From Microbacterium oleivorans (GTDB taxonomy: Bacteria > Actinomycetota > Actinomycetes > Actinomycetales > Microbacteriaceae): a stretch of 64,000 nucleotides of DNA. Positions 9,064 to 17,646 of this stretch are shown here, one piece after another. Numbering within the stretch: position 1 is the first letter of the stretch; every line of letters starts with the position of its first letter. The stretch lies in the NCBI RefSeq assembly GCF_001691565.1, contig NZ_MAYO01000003.1:2097851-2161850 (forward strand), in the 5' to 3' direction. The notes beneath the pieces were generated by a model. That model was not told the origin of the DNA and did no database searches. It saw only the letters and a program-made list of their open reading frames with translations. Made by a program: the position numbers and the translations under genes.

Positions 9064-9981
9064 TCAGCCCTTGACCGCGCCGGCCATGATGCCGCTGACC
9101 AGCTGCTTGCCGGCGAAGACGAACAGCAGGATGAGGGGCACGGTCGCAAGGAGCACGCCCGCAAGCACCTTCGAGTAGTCGACGAAGTAGTTCGCCTGCA
9201 GCAGCGACAGAGCGACGGGGAGGGTCGGGCTCTCGCGGTCGAGCACGATGAAGGGCCAGAAGAACTGGTTCCAGGCTCCGACGAACGTGAAGAGGAACAG
9301 CATCGCGGCGGCAGGGCGGGCAGCCGTGACACCGACCGTCCAGAACGTGCGGATCTGGCTGGCTCCGTCGACGCGCGCCGCCTCGATGAGCTCATCGGGC
9401 ACCGTCTGGCCGATGTACTGGGTCATCCAGAACACGCCGAAAGCGCTCGTGAGGGCCGGGACGATGATGGCGCCGATCGTGCCGGTCCACCCCATGTCGG
9501 CGAAGAGGATGTACAGCGGGACGACACCCAGCTGCATCGGGACCGCCATGGTGGCGACCACGAAGGCGAGCAGGAACTTGTTGCCGCGGAAGCGCAGCTT
9601 CGCGAACGCCCAGCCGGCGAGTGTCGAGAAGACGACGACGGATGCCGCGATCAGCGTCGAGCTGAAAATCGAGTTCCACAGCGCCAGCCAGAAGTTGACC
9701 GCAGGGTCGTTCACCACGGACAGAGCGTTGTTGACGAAGTTCGCGCCCGGGAACCACGACATGTTCGGATCGTTGATCGTGAACTGGTCACCGGAGCCGA
9801 TGAGGAACGACCAGTAGTAGGGGAAGATCGCCGAGACCGCGACGACGCCGAGTCCGACGTAGACCCAGAATCCAGCGCGGACGCCGCGGATGCGGGTGGT
9901 CCGCTCGCCGCGACGACGCCGGGGCGCGTTCGGGATGTTCTCTTCGACGATGGCCAGGGGCGGCTCGCTGACGGTGGTCAT
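9064..9981 (-). CDS. Sugar ABC transporter permease, CebG-like
   Basis: The 305-residue inner-membrane subunit has six predicted helices. The EAA loop, which docks the ATPase, reads ELIEAARVDGASQIRTFWTVG. It is typical of the MalG-like second permease of CUT1 importers, with a C-terminal KQLVSGIMAGAVKG. The ATG overlaps the stop of the preceding permease (ATGA). No ATPase gene is in the operon, as usual for CUT1 systems that share an MsiK-type ATPase encoded elsewhere. The substrate, cello-oligosaccharide, is inferred from neighbours and operator type. Confidence 0.92.
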   Translation of the reverse strand: MTTVSEPPLAIVEENIPNAPRRRRGERTTRIRGVRAGFWVYVGLGVVAVSAIFPYYWSFLIGSGDQFTINDPNMSWFPGANFVNNALSVVNDPAVNFWLALWNSIFSSTLIAASVVVFSTLAGWAFAKLRFRGNKFLLAFVVATMAVPMQLGVVPLYILFADMGWTGTIGAIIVPALTSAFGVFWMTQYIGQTVPDELIEAARVDGASQIRTFWTVGVTAARPAAAMLFLFTFVGAWNQFFWPFIVLDRESPTLPVALSLLQANYFVDYSKVLAGVLLATVPLILLFVFAGKQLVSGIMAGAVKG

Positions 9982-11006
9982 CGTGCGGTGTCCTTCCGTG
10001 CGCGTCGCGGCATCTTCACGCCGCGGCCGCCCTCGTCGCGGACGAGGCGGCGGGTGATGAGGAGGTTCGCGAGTCCGATCACCACGATGATGATGAAGAG
10101 GATCCACGCGAGGGCGGCGGCGCGACCGAAATTGAACTCGCCCCACCCGATGTTGTAGAGGTACAGCGTGATCGTCAGCCACTGCTGGGCGGGTCCGCCC
10201 TCGCCGGTGTTGTCGAACATGCGGGGCTCGTCGAAGATCTGCAGTCCGCCGATCGTCGAGGTGATGATGACGAAGATGAGGGTCGGACGCAGCGACGGCA
10301 GAGTGATGCTGACGAACTGGCGGAACGCTCCGGCCCCGTCGACGGTCGCCGCCTCGTAGTACTCGCGGGGCACGGCCTGCATGGCGGCGAGCAGGATGAG
10401 GGCGTTGTAGCCGGTCCAGCGGAAGTTGACCATCGTCGAGATCGCGACGTGGCTCCAGAACGGGTCCTTGTGCCACGCGATCGGGTCCAGTCCGACGCTC
10501 GTGAGCGCGTTGTTCACGAGTCCGTGCACGTCACCGAACATGTTGCTGAAGATCAGCGCGACCGCGACGGGGGCCATGACGAAGGGGAGCAGCACGCTCA
10601 TCCGCCAGAACGTCTTCGCCCGGATGTTGCGGTCCAGCATCGCAGCGATGAAGAGCGCCAGGAGCAGCTGCGGGACCGTGGAGAGCAGGAAGATGCTGAA
10701 GGTGTTGCGGAGGGCGACCCAGAACTTCGGGTCGTTCAGGATCCAGGCGTACTGATCGAATCCGACGAAGGTGCCGGAGTTGCGGATGAGGTCCCACTCC
10801 TGGAAAGAGATCACGGCGGTGAACCCGATGGGGAACAGGCCGACGATCGCGAACAGGATGAAGAAGGGCGAGATGTAGAGGTACGGCGAGACCTTCACGT
10901 CCCAGCGGCTGAGCCGCTGGCGGAAGGAGAGCACACGGATCGGACGGTCCGCGGCGGTGGGCCGGTCCTCCACGGGGGTGTGTGGGCGGATGTCGGTGGT
11001 GGTCAC
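9978..11006 (-). CDS. Sugar ABC transporter permease, CebF-like
   Basis: The 342-residue MalF-like permease has a cytosolic N-terminal tail of about 38 residues, then six helices beginning near [19 protein letters not shown]. The EAA loop, [24 protein letters not shown], is seen in the second half as [16 protein letters not shown]. It lies between the binding-protein gene (80 bp upstream) and the second permease (4-bp overlap), so stoichiometric production with both is expected. It should pair with the CebG-like subunit as the heterodimeric channel of a CUT1 importer. Confidence 0.92.
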   Translation of the reverse strand: MTTTDIRPHTPVEDRPTAADRPIRVLSFRQRLSRWDVKVSPYLYISPFFILFAIVGLFPIGFTAVISFQEWDLIRNSGTFVGFDQYAWILNDPKFWVALRNTFSIFLLSTVPQLLLALFIAAMLDRNIRAKTFWRMSVLLPFVMAPVAVALIFSNMFGDVHGLVNNALTSVGLDPIAWHKDPFWSHVAISTMVNFRWTGYNALILLAAMQAVPREYYEAATVDGAGAFRQFVSITLPSLRPTLIFVIITSTIGGLQIFDEPRMFDNTGEGGPAQQWLTITLYLYNIGWGEFNFGRAAALAWILFIIIVVIGLANLLITRRLVRDEGGRGVKMPRRARKDTAR

Positions 11007-11086
11007 GAGTCGTCTCCGTGGTGGTCGAACGATGGTGGGGATGCCGGCCGCCGCAGGGCGCGGCCGGCATCCCGGTCAGGGACGGA

Positions 11087-12361
11087 TCAGAAGGCTTCGA
11101 CCTCGGCGACCCAGGTCTTCCACGCGGCGTCCTCGGACTCCGACTTGTCGAAGACGCGGTTGACCGCATTCTGCAGAGCGTCGTGGTACTTGAAGTAGTT
11201 CGCGCTCTTGAACGGAAGGACCGTGACGGCCTCGGCGCGGTCGGCGCCGATCTCACCGGTCTTCGCACCGTTGTAGTAGTCGTTGACGTACCCCTGGAGG
11301 TCGGCGTTCTCGTACGCGTCGACCTGGCTCGGGAAGGCGCCCACGTTGACGAACGCCTCGACCTGCTGCTCCGGAGCGGACAGCCACTCGGCGAGCTTCT
11401 GCGCTTCCTTGACGTTCTTGCCGTTGGCGGGGATGGTCAGGTACGAGCCGCCCCAGTTACCGCCACCGTTCGGGAACGTGTTCGCGATCTTCCAGTTCTT
11501 CTGGTCCGGCGCGTAGCCGGAGATGATGCCCTGCATCCAGCCGGGGCACAGGACCGTGGCGAAGTCGTCGCCCTGGAAGGACGCGATCCAGTCGTCGCCC
11601 CACTGCGCCGAGTAGGCGGAGTTGGGGACGGCGCGCTCGACGACACTCTTGTAAGCATCGGCGATCTCGGGGTTCGAGGTCGCGATGACGGAACCGTCGG
11701 GCTTGTCGTAGGTGTACTCGATCTGGTTGACGATGCCCTGCAGAACCGAGTTGGCCGAGTCGATCATGGCCTTGCCCGATGCCTCGCGGTACTGGTCTGC
11801 CACGTCGAAGTAGTTGTTCCAGTCGCCGTCGAACAGCGCCTCGACCTCGGCGGGCTCGGACGGCAGGCCGGCGGCCTCGAAAAGGTCCGACCGGTAGCAG
11901 ATCGCCTGCGGACCGATGTCCGTGCCGTACCCGATGATGTTGCCCTCGGGGTCGGTTGCGGCCTTCTCCTTCCAGTCCAGCCAGCGACCCTTGAGGTCGT
12001 CGGGAACAGGGGCGAGCAGGTCGGAGTACTGCATGGCCTCGCTCAGCCAGTCGACCTCGACGGCCTCGATGTCGGCGAGACCGCCCTTGCCGAGCTTCTG
12101 GAAGAAGTTCTTGCGGGCGTCACCCGACTCGGCCGCCTTGTTGTGGACGATCGTGACGTTCGGGTTCGCGTCCTCGTACTTCTGGAGGAACTCGTCGGTG
12201 TAGCCGAAGTTGTTGAAGGTCGCGATGGTCAGCGTGACCTTCTCGCCTTCGGCTCCGGTGCCGCCCTGGTTGCCGCCGCCGGCACAGCCGGCGAGGACGA
12301 GAGCGGAGGTGGTGGCGACGCCGGCGATCAAGCCGACGCGGCGCAGGGCGCGTGCGTTCAC
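11087..12361 (-). CDS. Sugar ABC transporter substrate-binding lipoprotein, CebE-like
   Basis: The 424-residue family-1 extracellular binding protein starts with signal peptide [20 protein letters not shown] and lipobox LAGC, giving a membrane-anchored lipoprotein outside the cell. The mature part has the two-lobe sugar-binder pattern ([55 protein letters not shown]) and is rich in aromatics suited to sugar stacking. The GTG start has AAAGGAG six nt upstream. It is the first gene of the operon, directly under three CebR/CelR-type boxes, which supports cellobiose/cello-oligosaccharide as ligand; this remains inference. Confidence 0.92.
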   Translation of the reverse strand: MNARALRRVGLIAGVATTSALVLAGCAGGGNQGGTGAEGEKVTLTIATFNNFGYTDEFLQKYEDANPNVTIVHNKAAESGDARKNFFQKLGKGGLADIEAVEVDWLSEAMQYSDLLAPVPDDLKGRWLDWKEKAATDPEGNIIGYGTDIGPQAICYRSDLFEAAGLPSEPAEVEALFDGDWNNYFDVADQYREASGKAMIDSANSVLQGIVNQIEYTYDKPDGSVIATSNPEIADAYKSVVERAVPNSAYSAQWGDDWIASFQGDDFATVLCPGWMQGIISGYAPDQKNWKIANTFPNGGGNWGGSYLTIPANGKNVKEAQKLAEWLSAPEQQVEAFVNVGAFPSQVDAYENADLQGYVNDYYNGAKTGEIGADRAEAVTVLPFKSANYFKYHDALQNAVNRVFDKSESEDAAWKTWVAEVEAF

Positions 12362-12410
12362 AGAACACTCCTTTGTGGTGTGGCGAGAGCAAGGTGCAAG
12401 GGTCTCCGCG

Positions 12411-12480
12411 TGGGAGCGCTCTCATCGAGTGGTGTCGACGGTATGGGATCGCTCCCACGAGTGTCAAGAGAGCGCTCCCA
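12411..12480 (-). promoter_or_regulatory. Three CebR/CelR-type operators at the cello-oligosaccharide promoter
   Basis: The known CebR/CelR consensus is TGGGAGCGCTCCCA. Box 1, 12411-12424, reads TGGGAGCGCTCTCA (13/14). Box 2, 12444-12457, reads TGGGATCGCTCCCA (13/14). Box 3, 12467-12480, reads AGAGAGCGCTCCCA (12/14). Box 2 lies inside the -35/-10 spacer, box 3 touches the -35 and box 1 lies downstream of the -10: a layout for strong repression. Confidence 0.85.
12440..12467 (-). promoter_or_regulatory. Promoter of the cello-oligosaccharide operon
   Basis: Read leftward, TTGACA (12467-12462) is a perfect -35 and CATACC (12445-12440) a weak -10, 16 bp apart. The leader to the GTG at 12361 is about 70 nt and contains box 1 and the AAAGGAG ribosome site. 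Confidence 0.65.
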
Positions 12481-12590
12481 TGAGGTCTGTCACGGTTTGG
12501 TCACAGCGCGCGGAGAGTGCGGACGGTGCGGCACGCCCGCGGGCTCTAGACTGGTCGCGCACCCTGCCCGCGACATCCCGGAGCTTTCTG

Positions 12591-12836
12591 ATGCCCACCA
12601 TCGTCGTCGACGTCATGCCCAAGGCCGAGCTTCTGGACCCGCAGGGGAAGGCCGTCGCCGGAGCGCTGCAGCGCCTCGGCCACGCCGGGTTCGGCGACGT
12701 CCGCATCGGCAAGCGCTTCGAGCTGACGGTCGACACCGCCGACGAGCAGACCCTCGCCGCGGTCCGCACGATCGCCGAGGAGATCCTCTCGAACTCCGTG
12801 ATCGAGGACGTCGTCGGCATCGAGGTCGTCGAGTGA
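12591..12836 (+). CDS. purS: Phosphoribosylformylglycinamidine synthase subunit PurS
   Basis: Small structural subunit (81 residues) of the three-part FGAM synthase PurSQL, which bridges the glutaminase and the synthase. The sequence has the family pattern [18 protein letters not shown], the glycine-rich [16 protein letters not shown] and the C-terminal [18 protein letters not shown] is preceded by GGAG with a 7-nt gap. TAGACT near 12547 is a -10 candidate. It overlaps purQ by GTGA. The partner purL lies 25 kb away, so expression of the complex is not coupled by one operon here. Confidence 0.94.
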   Translation: MPTIVVDVMPKAELLDPQGKAVAGALQRLGHAGFGDVRIGKRFELTVDTADEQTLAAVRTIAEEILSNSVIEDVVGIEVVE

Positions 12837-13540
12837 CCGTCCGCGTCGGGGTCATCACCTTCCCCGGCTCGCTCGACGACGGCGACGCCCGCAGAGCCGT
12901 ACGCCTGGCCGGCGCCGAGCCCGTCGCCCTCTGGCACGGCTCCCACGACCTCGAGGGCGTCGACGCCCTCGTTCTGCCCGGCGGTTTCAGCTACGGCGAC
13001 TACCTGCGCGCGGGGGCGATCGCCGCGCTCGCGCCGATCATGTCCGAGGTGAAGGATGCCGCAGCCAAGGGCATGCCGATCCTCGGCATCTGCAACGGGT
13101 TCCAGATGCTCGTCGAGGCCCACCTGCTGCCCGGCGGCCTGATCCGGAACGCCCACCAGCAGTTCATCCGCCGCGACCAGCGCCTCGTCGTCGAGAACGC
13201 GGACACCGCCTGGACGAGCGAGTTCCGCCGCGGCCAGGAGATCGTCATCCCCCTGAAGAACGCCGACGGCGGCTACATCGCCTCCGACGAGACGCTCGCG
13301 CGCATCCAGGGTGAGAACCTCGTCGCCTTCCGCTACGCCGGCGTCAACCCGAACGGGTCGATGGACGACATCGCAGGGCTCACCAACGAGCACGGCAACG
13401 TGGTCGGCCTCATGCCGCACCCCGAGCACGCGATCGAGCCCGGCTTCGGGCCCGACACCGCGGTCGCGATGCGGTCGGGCGTCGACGGCCTGAGCTTCTT
13501 CACGGCGGCCGTCTCGGCCGTCGTGCACTCCGCGGCCTGA
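12833..13540 (+). CDS. purQ: Phosphoribosylformylglycinamidine synthase subunit PurQ
   Basis: Glutaminase subunit of FGAM synthase (235 residues), feeding ammonia to PurL. Class-I amidotransferase motifs are clear: nucleophile Cys87 in GICNGFQML, and the His/Glu of the triad in [14 protein letters not shown]. The early motifs FPGSLDD and [17 protein letters not shown] are typical. The GTG start overlaps the purS stop, so translation is coupled. The stop is only 6 bp from that of the convergent UvrA-like gene. Confidence 0.96.
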   Translation: MTVRVGVITFPGSLDDGDARRAVRLAGAEPVALWHGSHDLEGVDALVLPGGFSYGDYLRAGAIAALAPIMSEVKDAAAKGMPILGICNGFQMLVEAHLLPGGLIRNAHQQFIRRDQRLVVENADTAWTSEFRRGQEIVIPLKNADGGYIASDETLARIQGENLVAFRYAGVNPNGSMDDIAGLTNEHGNVVGLMPHPEHAIEPGFGPDTAVAMRSGVDGLSFFTAAVSAVVHSAA

Positions 13541-13546
13541 GCCGGT

Positions 13547-16093
13547 TCAGGCGGTCAGACGCCGCGCCAGGTACGGCGCGGTACGGCTGTCGGGGTCCTG
13601 GGCGACGGCATCCGGTGTCCCCTCCGCGACGATGCGACCTCCGGCATCCCCGCCCGACGGACCGAGGTCGATGACCCAGTCGGCCGCCGCGACGACGTCC
13701 ATGTCGTGCTCGACGACGACGACGGTGTCCCCCGCGTCGACGAGCGCGTGCAGCTGCGCCAGGAGTCTCCGCACATCGGCGGGGTGGAGCCCCGTCGTCG
13801 GCTCGTCGAGCAGATAGAGGGTGTGGCCCCGCCGCGCGCGCTGCAGCTCGGTCGCGAGCTTGATGCGCTGCGCCTCACCGCCCGACAGCTCGGTCGCCGG
13901 CTGACCGAGGCGCAGGTAGCCGAGCCCGACGTCCTGCAGGGTCCGGAGGCTGCGGGATGCCGCGGGCACCGCCTCGAGGAACGTCGCCGCCTCGTCGACC
14001 GTCATCGCGAGGACGTCGGCGATGTTCTCGCCGCCGTAGGTCACCTCGAGCGTCTCGGGGTTGTAGCGGGCGCCGTGGCACGTCGGGCATCGACCGTAGC
14101 TGCCCGGTAGGAACAGGAGTTCGACCGTGACGTATCCCTCGCCGAGGCACGTCTCGCACCGGCCGCCCGCGACGTTGAACGAGAACCGGCCGGGCGCGTA
14201 ACCGCGTTCGCGCGCGAGGTCGGTCGCGGCGAACACCGTGCGGACGGCGTCGAAGAGCCCGGTGTAGGTGGCGAGGTTCGACCTGGGGGTGCGACCGATC
14301 GGCTTCTGATCGACGCGGACGAGCCGGTCGAGGGCGTCGAGTCCTGTGACGGCCCGCACCCGCATCGCGTCGGCCGCCGCCGTCGGCACCATCGCCTCGG
14401 CGATGCGGTCGGACGGCTCGTCGGCGTCCGCCGCACCGTCGGCATCCGGATCGTCGACGGCACCGCCGCGCAGGTGACGCTCGACGACGTCGCGCAGCAC
14501 GCGGCTGACGAGCGTGGACTTCCCCGAACCCGAGACGCCCGTCACCGCGGTGAAGACGCCGAGGGGGACCTCCACGTCGAGTCCGTCGAGGTTGTGCAGC
14601 GAGACGCCCTCGAGCGAGAGGATGCCGGTGGCCCCCCGACGCTCGCGGGACGCGGCCTCGTCGTCCTCAGGGAACAGGAACGGACGCGTCGCCGATTGGG
14701 CGACACCCGCCAGCCCCCCGACCTCGCCGGAGTAGAGCACCGCGCCGCCGGCCTCACCCGCGCCGGGGCCGACGTCGACGATCCAGTCCGCACGACGGAC
14801 GACGTCCATGTTGTGCTCGACGACGAAGACGGAGTTGCCCGAAGCGCGGAGCTGTTCGAGCACGTCGAGCAGGGGCGCCGCGTCGTCGGGGTGGAGCCCG
14901 GCCGACGGCTCGTCGAGGACGTAGACGACGCCGAACAGGCCCGACCTCAGCTGGGTCGCCAGGCGCAACCGCTGCATCTCGCCGGGAGAGAGCGTCGTCG
15001 TCACGCGGCCGAGCCCGAGGTAGCCGAGACCGAGGTCGAGGAGCACCTGGATGCGCGCGACGAGGTCGGTCGTGATGGCCACGGCGACGTCGGTGCGCTC
15101 ACCCGATTCGGTGGTCGGGAGGGCGGGCGCGGCATCCCGGATCTGCGTCGTCGGACGGAGCACGTCGGCGAGCTCGCGGATCGGCAGGGCGTTCAGCTCC
15201 GCGATCGTTCGGCCCGCGAATGTGACAGCGAGCGCCTCGCGGCGCAGGCCCGTGCCGCCGCAGAGCGGGCAGACGCCGGTGCGGACGAAGCCGAGCACGC
15301 GGCTGCGCATCGACGCGCTCTGCGAGTCGGCGAGGGTGTGGAAGACGAACTTCTTCGCGCTCCAGAACGTGCCCTTGTAGGGCTTCGCAACGCGGTCGCG
15401 CTGCGGCGTGATCTGCACCACGGGCTGCTCGTCGGTGAACAGGAGCCAGTCGCGGTCGGCCTGGTCGAGCTCGCGCCACGGGCGATCGACGTCGTAGCCG
15501 AGGGCGATCGTGATGTCGCGGAGGTTCTTGGCCTGCCACGCCCCCGGCCAGGCGGCGATCGCGCCGTCGCGGATGCTCAGCGACGGGTCGGGCACGAGGG
15601 TGTCCTCGGTCACGGTATGCGCGACGCCGACACCGTGGCACTCGGGGCAGGCGCCGGCGGCCGTGTTCGGCGAGAACGCGTCGGAGTCGAGGCGCGTCGT
15701 GAACCCGGACGGGAACGTGCCCGCCCGCGAGAACAGCATGCGGAGGGAGTTCGACAGGGTCGTGACGGTGCCGACGCTCGAGCGCGAGCTCGGTGCGCCG
15801 CGGCGCTGCTGCAGCGCGACGGCGGGCGGGAGGCCGGTGATCGAATCCACGTGAGGGTCGTGGCCCTGCTGGATCAGCCGCCGCGCGTAGGGCGCGACCG
15901 ACTCGAGGTAGCGGCGCTGCGCCTCGGTGAAGATCGTGCCGAAGGCCAGCGACGACTTGCCCGAACCCGAGACACCGGTGAAGGCGACGATCGCGTCGCG
16001 GGGGACGTCCACATCCACGTCCCGCAGGTTGTTCTCGTTCGCCCCGCGCACACGGACGAAGGCGTCGGGGTTCGCGCGGGGGTTTTCAGGCAT
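13547..16093 (-). CDS. UvrA-like ABC ATPase, class II (UvrA2-type)
   Basis: The 848-residue tandem ABC ATPase has UvrA architecture: Walker [13 protein letters not shown] at residue 40 and [12 protein letters not shown] in the second half, zinc-binding CxxC pairs ([32 protein letters not shown]) and signature loops LSPGEMQRL and [10 protein letters not shown]. It is about 100 residues shorter than canonical UvrA and appears to lack the UvrB-interaction region, as in UvrA2 proteins linked to DNA-binding drug resistance or tolerance. No drug-synthesis gene is nearby. TAGGCT (16105-16100) lies 6 nt before the ATG, so it is probably leaderless. Confidence 0.9.
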   Translation of the reverse strand: MPENPRANPDAFVRVRGANENNLRDVDVDVPRDAIVAFTGVSGSGKSSLAFGTIFTEAQRRYLESVAPYARRLIQQGHDPHVDSITGLPPAVALQQRRGAPSSRSSVGTVTTLSNSLRMLFSRAGTFPSGFTTRLDSDAFSPNTAAGACPECHGVGVAHTVTEDTLVPDPSLSIRDGAIAAWPGAWQAKNLRDITIALGYDVDRPWRELDQADRDWLLFTDEQPVVQITPQRDRVAKPYKGTFWSAKKFVFHTLADSQSASMRSRVLGFVRTGVCPLCGGTGLRREALAVTFAGRTIAELNALPIRELADVLRPTTQIRDAAPALPTTESGERTDVAVAITTDLVARIQVLLDLGLGYLGLGRVTTTLSPGEMQRLRLATQLRSGLFGVVYVLDEPSAGLHPDDAAPLLDVLEQLRASGNSVFVVEHNMDVVRRADWIVDVGPGAGEAGGAVLYSGEVGGLAGVAQSATRPFLFPEDDEAASRERRGATGILSLEGVSLHNLDGLDVEVPLGVFTAVTGVSGSGKSTLVSRVLRDVVERHLRGGAVDDPDADGAADADEPSDRIAEAMVPTAAADAMRVRAVTGLDALDRLVRVDQKPIGRTPRSNLATYTGLFDAVRTVFAATDLARERGYAPGRFSFNVAGGRCETCLGEGYVTVELLFLPGSYGRCPTCHGARYNPETLEVTYGGENIADVLAMTVDEAATFLEAVPAASRSLRTLQDVGLGYLRLGQPATELSGGEAQRIKLATELQRARRGHTLYLLDEPTTGLHPADVRRLLAQLHALVDAGDTVVVVEHDMDVVAAADWVIDLGPSGGDAGGRIVAEGTPDAVAQDPDSRTAPYLARRLTA

Positions 16094-16099
16094 CGAACC

Positions 16100-16141
16100 A
16101 GCCTAGGTGTCGGCCGGGTCCCCCGGGCCGGGCGATAGCCT
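16100..16141. promoter_or_regulatory. Divergent leaderless promoter pair
   Basis: Only 55 bp separate the UvrA-like gene and the dehydrogenase. TAGGCT (16105-16100, leftward) and TAGCCT (16136-16141, rightward) sit 6 and 7 nt before their start codons. The -35 regions must overlap, so the two transcripts may compete for polymerase. Confidence 0.55.
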
Positions 16142-16148
16142 CGGATGC

Positions 16149-17063
16149 ATGGCTTCGATCAGCGTCAGCGTCCCCTCCGCCCGCCTCGCCGAGGAGCTCT
16201 CCGACATCGACGGGGCGGACGTCTTCGTCTGGAAGATGGATGCCGCCGCCCCGCGTTCGCGCATCGATCTCGTCGTTCCGCCCTACATGGCGGGCAACCC
16301 GCTCGGATGGCTCGAGGGAATCGAGGTCGGCCTCGTCCAGGGTCAGTCGATCGGCTACGAGGGCATCGAGGACCGCCTTCCCGCAGGCTCGGTGTTCGCG
16401 AACGCGGCGACCGTGCACGAGGCCGCGACGGCAGAACTGGCCGTCGCGCTCACCCTGACGGCGCAGCGCGGCATCGACCGGTTCGTCCGGGCGCAGGCGT
16501 CCGGCGACTGGGCGCCGGTGCAGACCACGGGTCTCGCCGACCGCCGCGTCCTACTGCTCGGCTACGGCGGCGTCGGCAAGGCGATCGCGGCGCGTCTCGC
16601 CCCCTTCGAGGTCGAGCTCGTTCCCGTCGCCTCGCGCGCGCGCGACGAGGACGGTGTCCACGTCCACAGCGCGGACGAGCTGGCGGAGCTGCTCCCGGGG
16701 GTGGACATCGTCGTGGCCTCGCTCCCCGGGGGCGACCAGACGCGGCACATCATCGACGACGCATTCCTCGCCGCCCTCGCCGACGGCGCCCTCGTCGTCA
16801 ACGTGGGTCGCGGGTCGCTGGTCGACACGGACGCCCTCGTCGCACACGTCCGGAGCCGCGGCATCCGGGCAGCCCTCGACGTCACCGACCCCGAACCGCT
16901 TCCCGCGGACCACCCGCTGTGGTCCCTGGAGGGCGTCGTCATCGCTCCCCATGTGGGCGGCGCGACCGACGCGATGCACCCGCGGATCGTGCGACTGCTG
17001 CGACGCCAGATCGGCCACCTGCTGGCGGGCGAGGAGCCCGAGAACGTCGTGATCCGGACCTGA
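16149..17063 (+). CDS. D-isomer-specific 2-hydroxyacid dehydrogenase
   Basis: NAD(P)-dependent reduction of a 2-keto acid in the cytosol; substrate not determinable. The 304-residue product has the C-terminal NAD domain with Rossmann motif LLLGYGGVGKAIAARL (glycines at 138-143) and the catalytic set: Arg in VVNVGRGSLVD, Glu in VTDPEPLPADHPL and His in VIAPHVGGAT. It resembles the glyoxylate/hydroxypyruvate reductase or phosphoglycerate dehydrogenase-like group but has a short N-terminal domain. TAGCCT lies 7 nt before the ATG. Its stop abuts the stop of the convergent apt gene with no spacing (TGATCA). Confidence 0.88.
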   Translation: MASISVSVPSARLAEELSDIDGADVFVWKMDAAAPRSRIDLVVPPYMAGNPLGWLEGIEVGLVQGQSIGYEGIEDRLPAGSVFANAATVHEAATAELAVALTLTAQRGIDRFVRAQASGDWAPVQTTGLADRRVLLLGYGGVGKAIAARLAPFEVELVPVASRARDEDGVHVHSADELAELLPGVDIVVASLPGGDQTRHIIDDAFLAALADGALVVNVGRGSLVDTDALVAHVRSRGIRAALDVTDPEPLPADHPLWSLEGVVIAPHVGGATDAMHPRIVRLLRRQIGHLLAGEEPENVVIRT

Positions 17064-17582
17064 TCAGACGGTGAAGACGCTGTGCACGGGGCCGCACACG
17101 GTGCGGCCCTCGAGTGCAGTGAGCTCCATGAGCACGGACGTGCCGGCGAGGCTGTAGCCGAGCTGCTCGAGCAGCTGCTGCCCCGCGCGGAGCGTTCCGC
17201 CGGTGGCCAGGACGTCGTCGACGAGCAGGACCCGCGCACCCTCGGCGAGGTCGCCCGACATCTCGATCGTCGCACTGCCGTACTCGAGGTCGTAGCTCAC
17301 CGAACCGGCGGGACGCGGCAGCTTGCCCGCTTTGCGGATCGGCGCGAGGCCCGTCCCCGAGGCGATCGCGATCGCGCCGGCGAGCAGGAAGCCGCGTGCC
17401 TCGACGCCCGCGACGACGTCGAACGAGCCGATGAACGGTTCCGCCATCGCCATGGCGATGGTGCGCAGCCCCGCCGGGTCGGCCAGCAACGGCGAGACGT
17501 CGCGGAAGAGGATGCCGGGTTCGGGAAAGTCGGGGATCGTCGCGATGAGCGATTCGGCTCGGGCGAGTGCGTCGGGATTCAC
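17064..17582 (-). CDS. apt: Adenine phosphoribosyltransferase
   Basis: Salvages adenine to AMP with PRPP. The 172-residue product has the PRPP-binding motif VLLVDDVLATGGTLRA (the two Asp and following TGGT), the family N-terminus IPDFPEPGILFRDVSPLLAD and the loop GVEARGFLLAGAIA. The GTG start lies 7 nt after TACCCT (17595-17590) and has no ribosome site, so it is read as leaderless. It is divergent from the GH13 glucosidase, and the glucosidase operator lies between the two starts, so that regulator could affect apt as well. Confidence 0.94.
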   Translation of the reverse strand: MNPDALARAESLIATIPDFPEPGILFRDVSPLLADPAGLRTIAMAMAEPFIGSFDVVAGVEARGFLLAGAIAIASGTGLAPIRKAGKLPRPAGSVSYDLEYGSATIEMSGDLAEGARVLLVDDVLATGGTLRAGQQLLEQLGYSLAGTSVLMELTALEGRTVCGPVHSVFTV

Positions 17583-17613
17583 TGGGTCCAGGGTACTCGC
17601 CCTGCGTCATATC

Positions 17614-17631
17614 GCTTGCGCAAGCGCTTGC
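17614..17631 (+). promoter_or_regulatory. LacI-type operator of the GH13 glucosidase gene
   Basis: GCTTGCGCAAGCGCTTGC holds two overlapping perfect 12-bp palindromes, 17614-17625 and 17620-17631. It lies just upstream of TAGGCT (17634-17639), the likely -10, which is 7 nt before the ATG. CGCTTGCG-type centres are typical LacI/GalR half-site pairs; the LacI gene two bases after the glucosidase is the natural ligand. Confidence 0.75.
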
Positions 17632-17646
17632 ACTAGGCTGGCGCGC

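Noticed and set aside
10982..12590. An apparent N-terminal extension of about 530 codons to purS or about 617 codons to purQ
   Set aside because: The upstream part is antisense to the sugar binding-protein gene; purS and purQ have family-length products with their own start signals.
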